64,000 bases of DNA from Phycisphaerae bacterium (GCA_029260035.1 JAJDEA010000110.1:1-64000); one strand, 5' to 3'; counted from the stretch's first letter, positions 19,051 to 29,776 are shown. Notes: a model not told the origin generated them from the letters alone. Program-made: numbers and translations.

Positions 19051-19384
19051 CGAGAATCAAACTCCACAACGCTGTGGCATAGCCTCCAAACCCAAACTAT
19101 GCGGAACTATCCAGGATACGACGACGCGCCGATCATTCGGGCCAACGCAGGCCCTACTGAGACTATATCTCGGAAATGGCCGATTCGCAATGCGACGCCG
19201 GTTTTTGCAGAGGAGTCTGTGTGAGAAATTGTCCGCCAAAAACAGGGCCTGTCACTTCGTAAATACGCCTATTTGCGAAGAGGCTACCGCCACGGCAACT
19301 ACGGATTCCCCGGAAGCGAAGTACCTGAAAATTGAAGGAATCACCGAGTGCAACGCATATGACCAGATGCCGCGATTCGCGCGG
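19051..19384. other. Gap between ald and comEC
   Basis: About 330 bases with no supported gene. Both flanking genes are on the minus strand, so the region holds the comEC 3' end and the ald promoter. I saw no strong hairpin, repeat or riboswitch-like fold. Confidence 0.4.
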
Positions 19385-22063
19385 TCAGAATGGGTCCAAT
19401 CGACGTCCAGATGATACGAGAATTTGTCCGGTGCTGCGGATTACGATTTGTATCGCCCCGACGTCAGCCGTGTTGTAGATTCGTGTCGAGCCGACAAGTT
19501 CTCGCAAGCCGTTGTGGGTTTCAGCCATGCGATGATTGCTCGACCGGATTAGGATTTCGGCGCCGACGGCGTTTAGAAATTCGTCCAACATCTCCCCAAC
19601 ACCGCCATGGTGAGGAAGCGCCAGGATGTCGGCTTTCTTTACACCATCCTCAATCATCATTCGCTGGCCGAAGTCTTCGATGTCGCCAGTGAGGAGAACG
19701 GACCAGCCCGCATACGACAATCGCAGAACCGTCGATGTATCGTTAGCCTCGGCGTCGGCGATTGACTCGAATGTGGGCGACACGGCTTCAATCACAACAT
19801 CACCAAAACGCCAGGATTTCGGCACTTCATCGATTTCAACGGGTTGCCCGCGTTCGTTCAAGAGTTCGAGAATCGCTCGGCTTGGTGATCTTGGTGTAGA
19901 GAACGTCTCGAAAAACCGATTGATTCGAATCGAGCCGCAATCGAATTCATCCAATACCGAAGGTAGACCGCTGAAATGATCGAGGTTTGGATGGCTGAGG
20001 ATGACTTGATCGATTCGGCGGATTCCTCGACTTCGAAGATAGGGCGCGATGACGTGACGACCTACATCGAACGGTCTGGAGCTTCCAGCGTCATAAAGCA
20101 TGGTCTCGCCGGATGGGAATTCAACAACCGTTGCAGACCCGGCACCGACGGACAAGAAGGTGATTGCGAGTTCGTTTGATCGGCGATCGATCAGATACTC
20201 GTCAATTGCGCCAATAGAGGTCACAATGAACAGCGCCAGACATGAATAGCTGCAAATTTTTCGCACGCTTGTGTTCGCTTGACTCGAACTTGGGGACAAG
20301 TCCGGCAGCTCCACGCCGGCTTCTTCCTCGCGAAGCTCTAACTCCGGCAGGTTGCCCGCTTTGAGAGTCGTTTCATAGAATCCAGCCAGCCGAACGCGAC
20401 ATATTCCGCACAAAAGCGTTGCGTAGTATGAACAAATGAGCCAGGCGGGAGGCGGCGCAAGATGGATCTCTGCAAATGGAAAGTGACTAAACCACGTCAC
20501 GATTTGGATCAGATACGCATTCAGAATGTCCAGCACGGCTGCCAACCAGGCACCCACAGTTGGCGCAATCGCGCCGACGGCCAGCTTGGCAAAACCCACC
20601 GCCATCAAGGCCGTAACAAGGGGCATCACAACGACAGTGCTGACCGCTCCCCAAATCTGCACGCGATCGAAGTGGAAAGCTACAAGCGGAAATGTGCTCA
20701 GCCAGGCAGCGATCGCGACAATGATGCCCACGCTGACGGAGCGCAGGATTCGTCCGCGCATGTGTCGTGTGATTACGGCGGTCATTCCCATTCGACCGAC
20801 CATAAGCTTGCCCGATCGCGGCGCGATCACCACGACGCTCGATTCTCTTTGACGTCCTAGTCGCCGTGCTATAGCTCGCGGCATTTGCTTAAGGATGGGC
20901 GCAAGAAAAATGATCCCAATGACTGCGGCATACGAAAGCTGATATCCGATGTCGAAGACCATCGCAGGATTCAAAAGTGCCAGGAAAATGGCGCTCCCAG
21001 CCAGCCAATTGAGGTGGGATCGTGGCTGGCGAACGATCATCGATACGCAGTATGCAATTGCGAGAACGCTTGCTCGTAGCACAGACGGGCGAGGTTCGGT
21101 GAGTATGGCATACCCGATCACCGCGACGATCATCAGCCAAGCCGAATTCCGCCGGGAAAAACCAAGGATCATGCACACCAGCCTGGCCAGTGATGCGACG
21201 ATAGCTACATGAATGCCGCTCACCGCTAGAAAGTGTGCGCATCCTGCCTGAATAAATGCGTCGTTGATGCTACGGTTGAGTTGAGATCTCTGGCCGAGAA
21301 TCATTGCGCTGAGCAAGGTGGATTCCCCCATCGAATCGGTTGGCCAATCCGCGACCAGGTATTGCCGGGCAAGTGTTCGTAAATCGTGAATCAATGAAGT
21401 GCGCGGGCTTGGCGCTGTGATTCGACGCACGTTCTCCACATGGTTGCACGTCATTCCTGCAACGATGCCCTTTCGACGATAATGGGCCGCCCAGTCGTAC
21501 CCACCCGGGTTGACTGGCGGAGGAATGGCATACAGCCAGCCAAACACCTCGACGCGCTCTCCAAGTTCAAGATTCAAGACGGGTTCACGAACCGTCAATC
21601 GAATCAGCCCGGAGGCGCGCACGTCTCTCGTCTCACTTTCCGCAGAATCCACGTCGAGCAAAAATGTCATCCGTTCACTTTGATAAGACCAGGGTGCGAA
21701 GAAATAATCGGTCGGTTCAATCAGGCGAGGCGGGCTGACCACCGTTCCACGCAATCGCGCGAGTTTCCTTTCATTGCCGACGTATTGCTCAACGCTGTCC
21801 GAAGGTGCGATTCTGTTTCTCTGCGCATGCAAAAATCCTCCCGCACAGATCGCGCCAACACAAAGGAGCGGAAGTCCGATTCCGCGACGAGCGCGTGACC
21901 AGACAAGCATCGAAAGAGAGGCCGAAAAAGTGAATAGCCAGATAGTCGGACTTGGAGCAATACCATTATCCGCCACAACTCCGACTATTAGGCCAATCGC
22001 CGGTGCGAGAAGAGGCGCGACAAGACAAACATTCTGCGTCAAGGAGGTATGCCGACCGTTCAT
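19385..22063 (-). CDS. comEC: ComEC/Rec2-type DNA uptake channel
   Basis: ComEC moves single-stranded DNA across the inner membrane during natural transformation. The 892-residue protein has the full domain order: amino-terminal membrane segments with an OB-like region (about 80-215), the competence domain with the motif AGCAHFLAVSGIHVA and many helices (about 225-500), and a carboxy-terminal metallo-beta-lactamase-like domain (about 630-880) with DAGSS, SHPNLDHFSGLPSV, LTGDIEDFGQRM and LPHHGGVGEM. The metal motif is HxxxDH, close to the standard. Other competence genes are not in the window. The gene stands alone on the minus strand. Confidence 0.92.
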   Translation of the reverse strand: MNGRHTSLTQNVCLVAPLLAPAIGLIVGVVADNGIAPSPTIWLFTFSASLSMLVWSRARRGIGLPLLCVGAICAGGFLHAQRNRIAPSDSVEQYVGNERKLARLRGTVVSPPRLIEPTDYFFAPWSYQSERMTFLLDVDSAESETRDVRASGLIRLTVREPVLNLELGERVEVFGWLYAIPPPVNPGGYDWAAHYRRKGIVAGMTCNHVENVRRITAPSPRTSLIHDLRTLARQYLVADWPTDSMGESTLLSAMILGQRSQLNRSINDAFIQAGCAHFLAVSGIHVAIVASLARLVCMILGFSRRNSAWLMIVAVIGYAILTEPRPSVLRASVLAIAYCVSMIVRQPRSHLNWLAGSAIFLALLNPAMVFDIGYQLSYAAVIGIIFLAPILKQMPRAIARRLGRQRESSVVVIAPRSGKLMVGRMGMTAVITRHMRGRILRSVSVGIIVAIAAWLSTFPLVAFHFDRVQIWGAVSTVVVMPLVTALMAVGFAKLAVGAIAPTVGAWLAAVLDILNAYLIQIVTWFSHFPFAEIHLAPPPAWLICSYYATLLCGICRVRLAGFYETTLKAGNLPELELREEEAGVELPDLSPSSSQANTSVRKICSYSCLALFIVTSIGAIDEYLIDRRSNELAITFLSVGAGSATVVEFPSGETMLYDAGSSRPFDVGRHVIAPYLRSRGIRRIDQVILSHPNLDHFSGLPSVLDEFDCGSIRINRFFETFSTPRSPSRAILELLNERGQPVEIDEVPKSWRFGDVVIEAVSPTFESIADAEANDTSTVLRLSYAGWSVLLTGDIEDFGQRMMIEDGVKKADILALPHHGGVGEMLDEFLNAVGAEILIRSSNHRMAETHNGLRELVGSTRIYNTADVGAIQIVIRSTGQILVSSGRRLDPF

Positions 22064-22267
22064 AGGCTCAATCCCATGACCTTACTACCCCAAAACCGGG
22101 GTATTGGCCAGGAATAGGTATGCAACGGGCGAACTGAATGACGCTGGTGACTTCGTCATGTACGATTCAGCGGGTTCGGACGAAATAGGTTTCCGAGAAA
22201 GCCTCGAGCAGCGAACAGGCAGGTGTGTGGCGAATTGATCCATCGCACGAGCAGAGAATACATCAGG

Positions 22268-22298
22268 ACGCTACAGCAAAAATAGAGCTTCCTCTAAT
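22268..22298. repeat. Partial copy of dispersed repeat family 3
   Basis: ACGCTACAGCAAAAATAGAGC followed by TTCCTCTAATC resembles the end of the longer copies at 57.4 kb (ACGCTACAACAGAATAGAGC...). Only this end is recognisable here. It lies in the 250-bp gap between divergent comEC and the next gene, 16 bases before the latter. Confidence 0.45.
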
Positions 22299-22313
22299 CA
22301 CAAACGGCTGCAA

Positions 22314-22913
22314 ATGACTTACGATGCCCCCATGCACGAGTCGAATTCACATAACGGCACAACCGTCAGCGAACCCAAACAGTCTCCGCGAGCATTCGCC
22401 GTCGGAACGGGCTTCGTGTTTCAGCTCGTCGGCATTGCCTTCCTGGCGAGTGCATGTTTGGGAGGCGTCGCTGGAGCTTTCATTGCAGAACCGGCATCGA
22501 CTCCCGTAACTCGTTGGATCGACCATCTAAAGGGTGATAGTCCTCTGGCTGGGTTGTTGACGCTGGGTATTGTCGTTGGTTTCGTCGGAGGCGCGGGCCT
22601 CATCGGGGTCGGTGTTGGCTTACAAGGGGAACGGCCTAGCAGTGGTCGCAATGCGATGATCGTTTCGGCTCCCCTTGCACTGGCCTACTGGGCGCTTGCG
22701 GGAATAGTTCTTTCCGTCGCAGGTGAATGGTTGCCAACTACTTTGCTGTCGGTTTTTGCTCTGGTTTCGACGATTTCGTTTCTACTTGCGGGACACAGTG
22801 CTGCATTATTGCGCAAGTATCCGCCGCCCAAAGACCTTACTGACGCAACGCCGGAGATTATGGAGGAATTTCAGCGCAAGAGAGAAGAGAGGATCAGCCA
22901 ATATGATTCGTGA
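22314..22913 (+). CDS. Four-helix membrane protein, unknown function
   Basis: The predicted product has 199 residues (193 if the ATG at 22332 is used). About 30 polar residues come first, then four hydrophobic segments: VFQLVGIAFLASACLGGVAG, LLTLGIVVGFVGGAGLIGVG, LALAYWALAGIVLSVAG and LLSVFALVSTISFLLAG. A charged tail follows (EEFQRKREERISQYDS). This looks like an integral inner-membrane protein with both ends in the cytoplasm. I do not recognise a family. It is the first of three rightward genes of unknown role. Confidence 0.7.
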   Translation: MTYDAPMHESNSHNGTTVSEPKQSPRAFAVGTGFVFQLVGIAFLASACLGGVAGAFIAEPASTPVTRWIDHLKGDSPLAGLLTLGIVVGFVGGAGLIGVGVGLQGERPSSGRNAMIVSAPLALAYWALAGIVLSVAGEWLPTTLLSVFALVSTISFLLAGHSAALLRKYPPPKDLTDATPEIMEEFQRKREERISQYDS

Positions 22914-23039
22914 ATGTGTCCTACTCGTCCAATGATGACTGGCGCCGCGACAATTGGCTCCTGCAGGGCGGATTCGTAGTAAGGCGGTCGAAACACTATA
23001 ATGAATGCAGCTAAATCAGGTTGCTCAAGGAGTTGAAGC

Positions 23040-24194
23040 GTGTTCACCTTTCGTTATGTCATATTGGTTGCTCTTGTCGCATGCATCGGTCACGCGATGC
23101 CCGTCGGCGCTGAGCCGAATCGTGTGCCGGATACAGCCAAGTCGCAAGTGAAAGAAGATCAGGCAATACGTCGCGGCTTGGAATACCTGGCAGCATCGCA
23201 AGGAGAGGACGGCGCTTGGCAGGCATTCGGCAAGTCGCATCCGGCGATCACCGCTTTGGCCCTCAAGTGTTTCCTGCAGGACTCTTCCTATGGCCCATCT
23301 CATCCTGTTAGCCAGCGAGGACTCAAGTATTTGTTGCGTTTTGCTCAGCCGGATGGCGGGATTTATGTGCCGGGCGAGGGGATGCGAAACTACCATACAA
23401 GTGTAGCGATTCTGGCACTCTCAGCTTCGAAGGATCATTCCCTCCAAAAGACAATTAAGCGGGCACAGAAGTTTCTAATCGGAATTCAATGGGATGAAAA
23501 AGAAGGACACGATCAAGGCAGCGCCTGGTATGGCGGGCAGGGATATGGGAAACACAAAAGGCCAGACCTTTCCAATACGCAACTGATGCTCGAAGCGATG
23601 AAGCAAAGCGAACTTCCCGCAGATGACCCTGCGTTCAAGAAAGCCCTTGCTTTCGTCACACGTTGCCAGATGCTAAGCGAAACCAACGACCAGCCTTTTT
23701 CGCGGGGCAGCACCGACGGAGGGTTTATCTACACCCCTGCGAACAACGGCGAGTCCAAAGCGGGGACTGTAATAGAAGAAGGCAGGCCGAGCCTGCGAAG
23801 TTATGGCAGCATGACCTACGCGGGTTTCAAGAGTATGTTGTACGCGAATGTGGATCGCGACGACGTCCGTGTGAAGAGAGCCTTCGATTGGATTCGGCGT
23901 CATTACACGCTCGAACACAATGCGAACATGCCGTTGGGGCAATCCAAGGAAGGACTTTATTATTACTACTTTGTATTCGCAAAGGCATTGGATACGTGGG
24001 GGCAGGATGTAATCGTTGACGGTCGTGGCAAGACCCATCATTGGCGCGAAGAGCTTCGTGGGAAGTTGGCATTGCTGCAAAGGCAGGACGGAAGCTGGGT
24101 CAATGAAGCGGATCGTTGGTACGAGGGCAGCCCGCATTTGGTAACAGCGTATGCGGTCCTTTCGTTGCAGACTGCGGCTGATGAATCGAATTAG
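23040..24194 (+). CDS. Secreted prenyltransferase/squalene-cyclase-repeat protein
   Basis: The product has 384 residues, starting with GTG at 23040 after a strong AAGGAG site. A signal peptide (VILVALVACIGHAMPVGA) is followed by alpha/alpha-barrel repeats with the QW-like pattern: YLAASQGEDGAW, YLLRFAQPDGGIY, FIYTP, and LLQRQDGSWVNEADRW. This is the fold of terpene cyclases and protein prenyltransferases. The catalytic DxDD of squalene-hopene cyclase is not seen, and the protein appears to be exported, so enzymatic cyclisation is unlikely. Such secreted repeat proteins are common in planctomycetes, with no established function. Confidence 0.85.
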   Translation: MFTFRYVILVALVACIGHAMPVGAEPNRVPDTAKSQVKEDQAIRRGLEYLAASQGEDGAWQAFGKSHPAITALALKCFLQDSSYGPSHPVSQRGLKYLLRFAQPDGGIYVPGEGMRNYHTSVAILALSASKDHSLQKTIKRAQKFLIGIQWDEKEGHDQGSAWYGGQGYGKHKRPDLSNTQLMLEAMKQSELPADDPAFKKALAFVTRCQMLSETNDQPFSRGSTDGGFIYTPANNGESKAGTVIEEGRPSLRSYGSMTYAGFKSMLYANVDRDDVRVKRAFDWIRRHYTLEHNANMPLGQSKEGLYYYYFVFAKALDTWGQDVIVDGRGKTHHWREELRGKLALLQRQDGSWVNEADRWYEGSPHLVTAYAVLSLQTAADESN

Positions 24195-24311
24195 ATGAAT
24201 GTGCCCGAGATTTTCACGGGTCGTCGATGTGTCGCAACACATGCCAAGGCGATACACCGGGTGCATGGAAAGTAACGTTGTCATGGCTTTTGGTTTCTTT
24301 TGGATGATCCT

Positions 24312-24911
24312 ATGACTGAATCGAATTCGGACAATATCGAACCTAATTCGGCAAACGAAGAGCAATCGTTCGAGGGTGAAGGCAATCCTGAAATTGAAGA
24401 TGCGAATGCCCCGAGTTCTCAAAATGATGAAGCTCTTGCGGATGATGATTCTGCGCAACTTGGACAGGATGCCAGAACCCTGGCGAAAGCCGACAGTGAA
24501 AATGACGGGGTCGAGACGCCTGAAGCAAATGCTCGGCACGAAGCTGTTTTGGCGGAGGCTGCCGGCGACGCAGACATGATATCCGAAGAAGAAATCGAAG
24601 ACAAAGTCGGTCAAGGTCGGGATTGGGCATCGCGGACAGCCGCTTCGCAAGCTCAGAAAGTAGCCGTTGAGCTGAAGCATGTTGAAGAAGAGGTTCGTAG
24701 CGTCCTGGACGATCGCGACAGCCGTCGCAAGCGCAAGCTGAATGGCAGTAGGCGATGGCGCGAGCTGGAAGAAGACATTCTTGATTGGCATTTCACCGGA
24801 CGATTCGAGGAATCAACGCTGAAACACCTGCAGCAACTCATCGCCAAGAGGCATCTTCTCTTTCGACGACTCAGCTACCTCGGAGGCACGCGCCCTACCT
24901 GGAATTCCTAG
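24312..24911 (+). CDS. Acidic low-complexity protein with basic helical tail
   Basis: The 199-residue product (ATG at 24312; a TTG at 24300 is in frame) has two halves. Residues 1 to about 105 are very rich in Glu, Asp, Asn and Ala and are probably disordered. The second half contains a long helix or coiled coil (KVAVELKHVEEEVRSVLDDR) and a basic run (SRRKRKLNGSRRWRELEEDI). No signal peptide or membrane segment is present. The charge split suggests a nucleic-acid or protein-binding adaptor, but that is a guess. No family recognised. Confidence 0.65.
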   Translation: MTESNSDNIEPNSANEEQSFEGEGNPEIEDANAPSSQNDEALADDDSAQLGQDARTLAKADSENDGVETPEANARHEAVLAEAAGDADMISEEEIEDKVGQGRDWASRTAASQAQKVAVELKHVEEEVRSVLDDRDSRRKRKLNGSRRWRELEEDILDWHFTGRFEESTLKHLQQLIAKRHLLFRRLSYLGGTRPTWNS

Positions 24912-25095
24912 GATTGTTCATTCGGCGACATCTCGACTTCCGTCCTGCTGCCTGCAATAGGCGTTGCGTTGACGGACTATCGGCGTAGGGGCTATACTCA
25001 AAACTACGATTATTGGAGCGCAGTGCGTTATCTTCCGCACCGAAGAGCATAATCCTACACGCGTGTAATCAGCGAAGACAGGAGAGCAAGATTCT

Positions 25096-26250
25096 ATGGC
25101 GCTCGCACCTTTGGAAAGTGAATTGACCGACGACCAGCAAGTGTTGATCGACGCCGTGCGCGAGTACGCGCGCAATGAATTACTGCCGCTGGATCGTCAA
25201 TGGGATGCGGGTGAGTCCACGGTTTTTGATATTGTTCAACAGCTTGCCGAGATGGGACTGCTCACATTGGTCGTCCCGGAGGACTTCGGAGGATTAGCCT
25301 GCCCATATCGAGTGTACGCTTCCATCATCCACGAATTGGCCAGCAGTTCTCCGTCTACAGCCGTGACTGTCGCCGTCCACTGCATGGTTGGTAAGATTTT
25401 AGCCAGCAGGGCACCCGAACCTCTTCGAAGTGAGCTGCTAAAAGGCTGGGGCGACCCGGAGAATTTCGGCGCCTTCGCACTTTCTGAGGCGGGGGCGGGT
25501 AGCGACGCAGCGGCGGTGAAGACTGAAGCGGTAGAGGCAGACGGCGGATTCCGATTGACCGGTGAAAAGATGTGGATATCCAACGGGATGCGCGCCCGGT
25601 GGTTCTTGACATTGGTCAGATTGAAGGATGCACCCACGGACGGTGCTCTTTGCGCGTTTGTCGTTGACGGGCGAGAAAAGGGTCTGGAGCGAACACAGGT
25701 TCACGGAAAAATGGGTATTCGCGGCAGCGAAACAGCCGTGATCCACCTGGATAACGTATTCGTTCCCAAAGACCATTTGATAGGCGAGCGAGGGGAAGGT
25801 TTGCAGGTGTGCCTTTCCAGTCTGAATGAGGGACGCATTGGAATAGCCGCCCAGGCTTCCGGCATCGCGGAAGCATGCCTGGACGAGATGGTGACATATA
25901 GCCGGCAGCGCAAGCAGTTCGGCAAGCCTATCGGTACATTTCCTGCAATTGGAGAAATGATCGCAGATAGCGCAGTCGAATTGGAAGCTGCAAAATTGCT
26001 TATCTGGCGAGCCGCGACGGAAGTCGATCAAGGGAAACTCGCACCGACCGCCAGCTCGATGGCGAAACTATATGCAACCGAGGCAGCAAATCGCATCGCC
26101 TATCGAGCGGTGCAAGTTCATGGCGGTAGCGGGTATGTCAACGAATGCCGTGTTGAGCAATTGTACAGAGACGTCCGGGTGACGACGCTTTACGAAGGGA
26201 CCAGCGAGATTCAGCGCTACGTCATCGCGCGTGAGTTGACCAAAGCCTAA
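25096..26250 (+). CDS. Acyl-CoA dehydrogenase 1
   Basis: This FAD flavoenzyme of 384 residues oxidises acyl-CoA to trans-2-enoyl-CoA and passes electrons to ETF. Seen in the sequence: LSEAGAGSDAA and the WISNG strand (flavin and substrate site), MGIRGSET, RIGIAAQASGIAEACLDE, the QVHGGSGYVNE segment and the catalytic Glu in LYEGTSEIQRY. The length and motifs are those of short/branched-chain acyl-CoA dehydrogenases. ATG at 25096 follows a GGAGAG site. Two further dehydrogenases follow, after a 290-bp gap. The substrate cannot be fixed by eye; isobutyryl-, butyryl- or 2-methylbutyryl-CoA are candidates given the mutase downstream. Confidence 0.94.
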   Translation: MALAPLESELTDDQQVLIDAVREYARNELLPLDRQWDAGESTVFDIVQQLAEMGLLTLVVPEDFGGLACPYRVYASIIHELASSSPSTAVTVAVHCMVGKILASRAPEPLRSELLKGWGDPENFGAFALSEAGAGSDAAAVKTEAVEADGGFRLTGEKMWISNGMRARWFLTLVRLKDAPTDGALCAFVVDGREKGLERTQVHGKMGIRGSETAVIHLDNVFVPKDHLIGERGEGLQVCLSSLNEGRIGIAAQASGIAEACLDEMVTYSRQRKQFGKPIGTFPAIGEMIADSAVELEAAKLLIWRAATEVDQGKLAPTASSMAKLYATEAANRIAYRAVQVHGGSGYVNECRVEQLYRDVRVTTLYEGTSEIQRYVIARELTKA

Positions 26251-26540
26251 CCGGAATCGCAAGTCGCCATCGTTGCATAGGAACGAATCACAACCCGAAC
26301 ATCGCTAAGCCACCATCACCTGCCGGGAGAGGACCATTCTCTCTCGTCGCCCGAGATAAATTCGTGGCACGCGGTTTGTAGGCTGTCCAGTGCGGAGCGC
26401 GTGACCAAAGGCCCTTGTTCCCTTAGTATACGCTTGGTGAACAGATCGCATTTCGTTCGTTGATCTTCATAAGTACTTGTTTGGCAAATGGTTATGACGA
26501 CTTTGCGTATTATGGCAATCTTACACAGAGGTGAGAGTTA

Positions 26541-27683
26541 ATGAACTACGAACTCTCGGATGACCTGCAGGCTCTGCAGGACATGACAAGAAAGTTTGCT
26601 GCGGAAACGGTCGCGCCTAATGCGCGAACCTGGGACCGTGAGGCAGACATTCCGCGGGATGTGGTGGCCAAGCTGGCTGAACTCGGCTTCCTCGGGGTCT
26701 TCATCCCCGAGCAATACGGCGGTTGCGGTTTCGGCGATATGGAAGCAACCGTCATCATGGAGGAAGTTGCGCGGCATTGCGGTGCAACGGCTTTGATGCT
26801 GGATGCGCATAACGCTTTGTGCTCCGCACATCTCTTGATTGGCGCCAACGATGAACAAAAAGCAAAATACCTCCCTCCGCTCGCAAGAGGAGAGTACCTT
26901 GGTGCTTGGGGACTTTCCGAGCCGGGCTGTGGTAGCGACGCCGCAGCGCTAACTACGACGGCTGAGTTAGATGGCAATGAGTGGGTCCTTAATGGAGCTA
27001 AGCACTGGATAACGAACGGCCATTATGCTGGCGTCTATGTTATCACGGCGCGAACGAAGCCCGAGGGCGGGCCGAAAGGGATCAGCGCGTTTATTGTCGA
27101 GCGGGATACGCCCGGCTTAATCATAGGCCCGAAGGAAGACAAATTTGGGATGCGGGCTTCGGATACTGTAGGCTTGACACTTGAGAACCTGCGCGTTCCG
27201 AAAGAAAACCTTTGCGGTCAGCTGCACAATGGTTTCATCGACGCGATGAAGGTGCTCGAACGCGGTCGTATTACGATTTCCGGGATGTCTGTGGGGCTTG
27301 GCCGGGGCGCACTTGAAGAATCCTTGAAGTACGCAGCGGAGCGACAAGCGTTTGGTAAATCGTTGTCGGGCCATCAGACTATTCAATTTATGCTGGCCGA
27401 TATGGCCATGGCCGTTGACGCTGCCAGGTTATTGACACGGAAGGCGGCGATTTTGTCTGATTCCGGCCAACCTTCCAATATTGCCGCTTCGGTGGCTAAA
27501 CTCTTCTCAAGCGAAATGGCGACAAAAGCGTGTCTCGATGCAATTCAGATTCACGGCGGGATGGGCTATACCAAAGAGGTTCCCGTCGAGCGATACATGC
27601 GTGACGCTAAACTATGCGAAATCGGCGAAGGATCGAGTCAGATTCAGCGAATGATTATTGCACGGCATTTGCTTGCGGTGTAA
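26541..27683 (+). CDS. Acyl-CoA dehydrogenase 2
   Basis: A 380-residue enzyme of the same family, with [43 protein letters not shown] and the catalytic Glu in [12 protein letters not shown] good ribosome binding site (AGAGGTGAG) precedes the ATG. The next gene starts 10 bases after this stop, so the two are co-transcribed. The variant GEGSSQI, in place of YEGTSEI, separates it from its two neighbours and suggests a different acyl chain. Expected to work with ETF in beta-oxidation or branched-chain amino acid degradation. Confidence 0.94.
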   Translation: MNYELSDDLQALQDMTRKFAAETVAPNARTWDREADIPRDVVAKLAELGFLGVFIPEQYGGCGFGDMEATVIMEEVARHCGATALMLDAHNALCSAHLLIGANDEQKAKYLPPLARGEYLGAWGLSEPGCGSDAAALTTTAELDGNEWVLNGAKHWITNGHYAGVYVITARTKPEGGPKGISAFIVERDTPGLIIGPKEDKFGMRASDTVGLTLENLRVPKENLCGQLHNGFIDAMKVLERGRITISGMSVGLGRGALEESLKYAAERQAFGKSLSGHQTIQFMLADMAMAVDAARLLTRKAAILSDSGQPSNIAASVAKLFSSEMATKACLDAIQIHGGMGYTKEVPVERYMRDAKLCEIGEGSSQIQRMIIARHLLAV

Positions 27684-27693
27684 GGGGATCGGA

Positions 27694-28830
27694 ATGAACA
27701 TCGAATTTGACGAAGATCACCAAATGTTGCAGCAGCAAATCCGCGATTTCGCAGACAAGGAAGTCGCTCCGAGCGCGGCAGACAGAGACCTGGCTGCGAC
27801 CATGCCCAAGGAACTCATAGATCAGGTTGCGGGAATGGGCTTGTTTGGGATTTCGATTCCCGAGCAATATGGCGGAGCGGGAATGGGCTGCATTGCTTCT
27901 TCGATGGTCGTCGAAGAAATCTCAAGGGCTTGTGCAGGAACGGGCGTCATGCTCAGTGCCCACACGTCTCTCTGCGTCGATCCTATTTTGACCTTCGGAA
28001 CGGACGAGCAGAAGCAGAAATACATGCCCTCCCTGGCGACGGGCGAAACCATCGGTTGCCTATCACTTACGGAACCTGGAAGCGGGAGCGACGCTGGCGC
28101 CGCCACATGTCGAGCCGAGCTCAAAGATGGGCAGTGGCATGTCAACGGCACCAAAAACTTCGTCACGAATGGGAACGAAGCGGGCGTAATGGTATTGATC
28201 GCGGTGACAGACCCCGATGAACCCAAGCGCCGATTGAGCGCTTTTATCGTAGAAACAAGCACGCCGGGAGTCTCCGTGGGCAAATTGGAAAAAAAACTTG
28301 GCATTCGGTGCTCATCCACAGCCGAGTTCGTCTTTGAGAACTGTATTCTGCCCAATGATGCACTGCTCGGGGAACGGGGACGCGGCATGCGTGTCGCACT
28401 GACAACGCTCAACGGCGGCCGAATCGGCATCGCCGCACAAGCGCTAGGGATCGGACGAGCTTGCCTGGAGGAAGCGACAAACTACGCAAGAACGCGTGTG
28501 CAGTTCAACCAGCCGATCGGCAGATTTCAGGCGATCCAAACCAAGTTGGCCAATATCGCCGTTGGCGTCGAGGCGGCGCGTGAGCTGATCTATCGAGCGG
28601 CGTCGAACAAGGATTCCGGGCGCGATTACGTTCAGGCAGGCGCGATGGCTAAACTCTTCGCCAGCGAAATGTGCTCTCAAGCAGCCAACCATGCGGTGCA
28701 GGTCTTCGGCGGCTATGGCTATTGCCAGGATTATCCGGTGGAACGATTCCTGCGCGACGCCAAGATCACCGAAATCTACGAGGGGACAAGCGAGATTCAA
28801 AGGCTCGTAATCGCAAGGTCTTTAGCCTAA
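27694..28830 (+). CDS. Acyl-CoA dehydrogenase 3
   Basis: The 378-residue product starts at the ATG at 27694 with AAGGGGATCGG just upstream (an open frame continues back into the previous gene). Motifs: LTEPGSGSDAG, NFVTNGNEAG, LGIRCSSTAEF, RIGIAAQALGIGRACLEE, VQVFGGYGYCQDYPVERF and the catalytic Glu in IYEGTSEIQRL. The pattern is the closest of the three to butyryl-CoA dehydrogenase (Bcd/SCAD type). In the proposed pathway it would turn butyryl-CoA into crotonyl-CoA. The hydroxyacyl-CoA dehydrogenase gene follows after 85 bases. Confidence 0.94.
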   Translation: MNIEFDEDHQMLQQQIRDFADKEVAPSAADRDLAATMPKELIDQVAGMGLFGISIPEQYGGAGMGCIASSMVVEEISRACAGTGVMLSAHTSLCVDPILTFGTDEQKQKYMPSLATGETIGCLSLTEPGSGSDAGAATCRAELKDGQWHVNGTKNFVTNGNEAGVMVLIAVTDPDEPKRRLSAFIVETSTPGVSVGKLEKKLGIRCSSTAEFVFENCILPNDALLGERGRGMRVALTTLNGGRIGIAAQALGIGRACLEEATNYARTRVQFNQPIGRFQAIQTKLANIAVGVEAARELIYRAASNKDSGRDYVQAGAMAKLFASEMCSQAANHAVQVFGGYGYCQDYPVERFLRDAKITEIYEGTSEIQRLVIARSLA

Positions 28831-28915
28831 ATAGCGTTTCCCTCATGTTTCAAGGATCGCGGATTGGACGGCCAATCGAACTCGCGTGAAATCATACAAA
28901 GCAGGAGATGATGTT

Positions 28916-29776
28916 ATGGGGACAGGCGAAATCAATAGCGTAGCCGTGATTGGCGCGGGCGCGATGGGTCGAGGGATCGCTCAGGTGTTCGCTCAGGCAG
29001 GATGCACAGTAGCGCTTCATGATGCCTTGCCCAAGGCATTAGATGACGCAACCGCGCAAATCGGAAAGATGCTGGATCGAGCCGTCCAAAAGGGAAAGAT
29101 GGCTGACGGCGATGCGGAAGCGACAAAAAGACGGCTGAACACAGTGAGCAATCTGGCCGAGCTAGGCTCGCATCCTTTGGTTATTGAAGCGGCCACCGAA
29201 AAACTCGAAATCAAGCTCGATATTCTACGTAGTGTTCAAAAATTCGTGGACTCAGACGGCATTCTTGCCAGCAACACGAGCAGTATCAGCATCACCCAGC
29301 TTGCAGCCGAAACGGATTTCCCCGCGCGATTTATTGGTATGCATTTCTTCAACCCCGTGCCGCTTATGAAATTGGTTGAAGTTGTCAGCGGACTTCAAAC
29401 GAGCGAAGACACCATTCGCCGAACGGTCGAATTGGCGAAATATGTAGGCAAGACGCCCGTACAATGCAACGACCACCCCGGTTTCGTCTCCAACCGTGTG
29501 CTCATGCCGATGATTAACGAAGCCGTGTTCACGTTGCAGGACGGCGTTGCGGAAGCGGAAGCGATTGACTCTATCATGACACTTGGCATGAACCATCCGA
29601 TGGGGCCGCTCGCCCTCGCAGACTTAATCGGCCTGGACGTCTGTTTGGATATCATGAGCGTGCTGCACCGCGACCTGGGGGAAGATCGGTATCGCCCATG
29701 TCCGCTATTGCGCAAGATGGTTCTTGCAGGGCGACTCGGTCGCAAGACGAAGCAAGGATTCTATAGCTATGAGTGA
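28916..29776 (+). CDS. 3-hydroxybutyryl-CoA dehydrogenase
   Basis: The enzyme oxidises (S)-3-hydroxyacyl-CoA to 3-ketoacyl-CoA with NAD. The 286-residue length is that of the stand-alone Hbd/PaaH family. Motifs: [19 protein letters not shown] (NAD), [22 protein letters not shown], the catalytic His in [17 protein letters not shown], the partner Glu following it, and [19 protein letters not shown] chose the ATG at 28916 because GGAG lies 8 bases upstream; a GTG at 28886 is in frame. The stop overlaps the start of the enoyl-CoA hydratase gene by eight bases, so the two are tightly coupled. Confidence 0.94.
   Translation: MGTGEINSVAVIGAGAMGRGIAQVFAQAGCTVALHDALPKALDDATAQIGKMLDRAVQKGKMADGDAEATKRRLNTVSNLAELGSHPLVIEAATEKLEIKLDILRSVQKFVDSDGILASNTSSISITQLAAETDFPARFIGMHFFNPVPLMKLVEVVSGLQTSEDTIRRTVELAKYVGKTPVQCNDHPGFVSNRVLMPMINEAVFTLQDGVAEAEAIDSIMTLGMNHPMGPLALADLIGLDVCLDIMSVLHRDLGEDRYRPCPLLRKMVLAGRLGRKTKQGFYSYE

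Noticed and set aside
23673-24791. A 372-codon open frame on the minus strand
   Set aside because: It crosses two plus-strand genes and the gap between them, has no plausible protein motif, and follows codon bias of the opposite strand.
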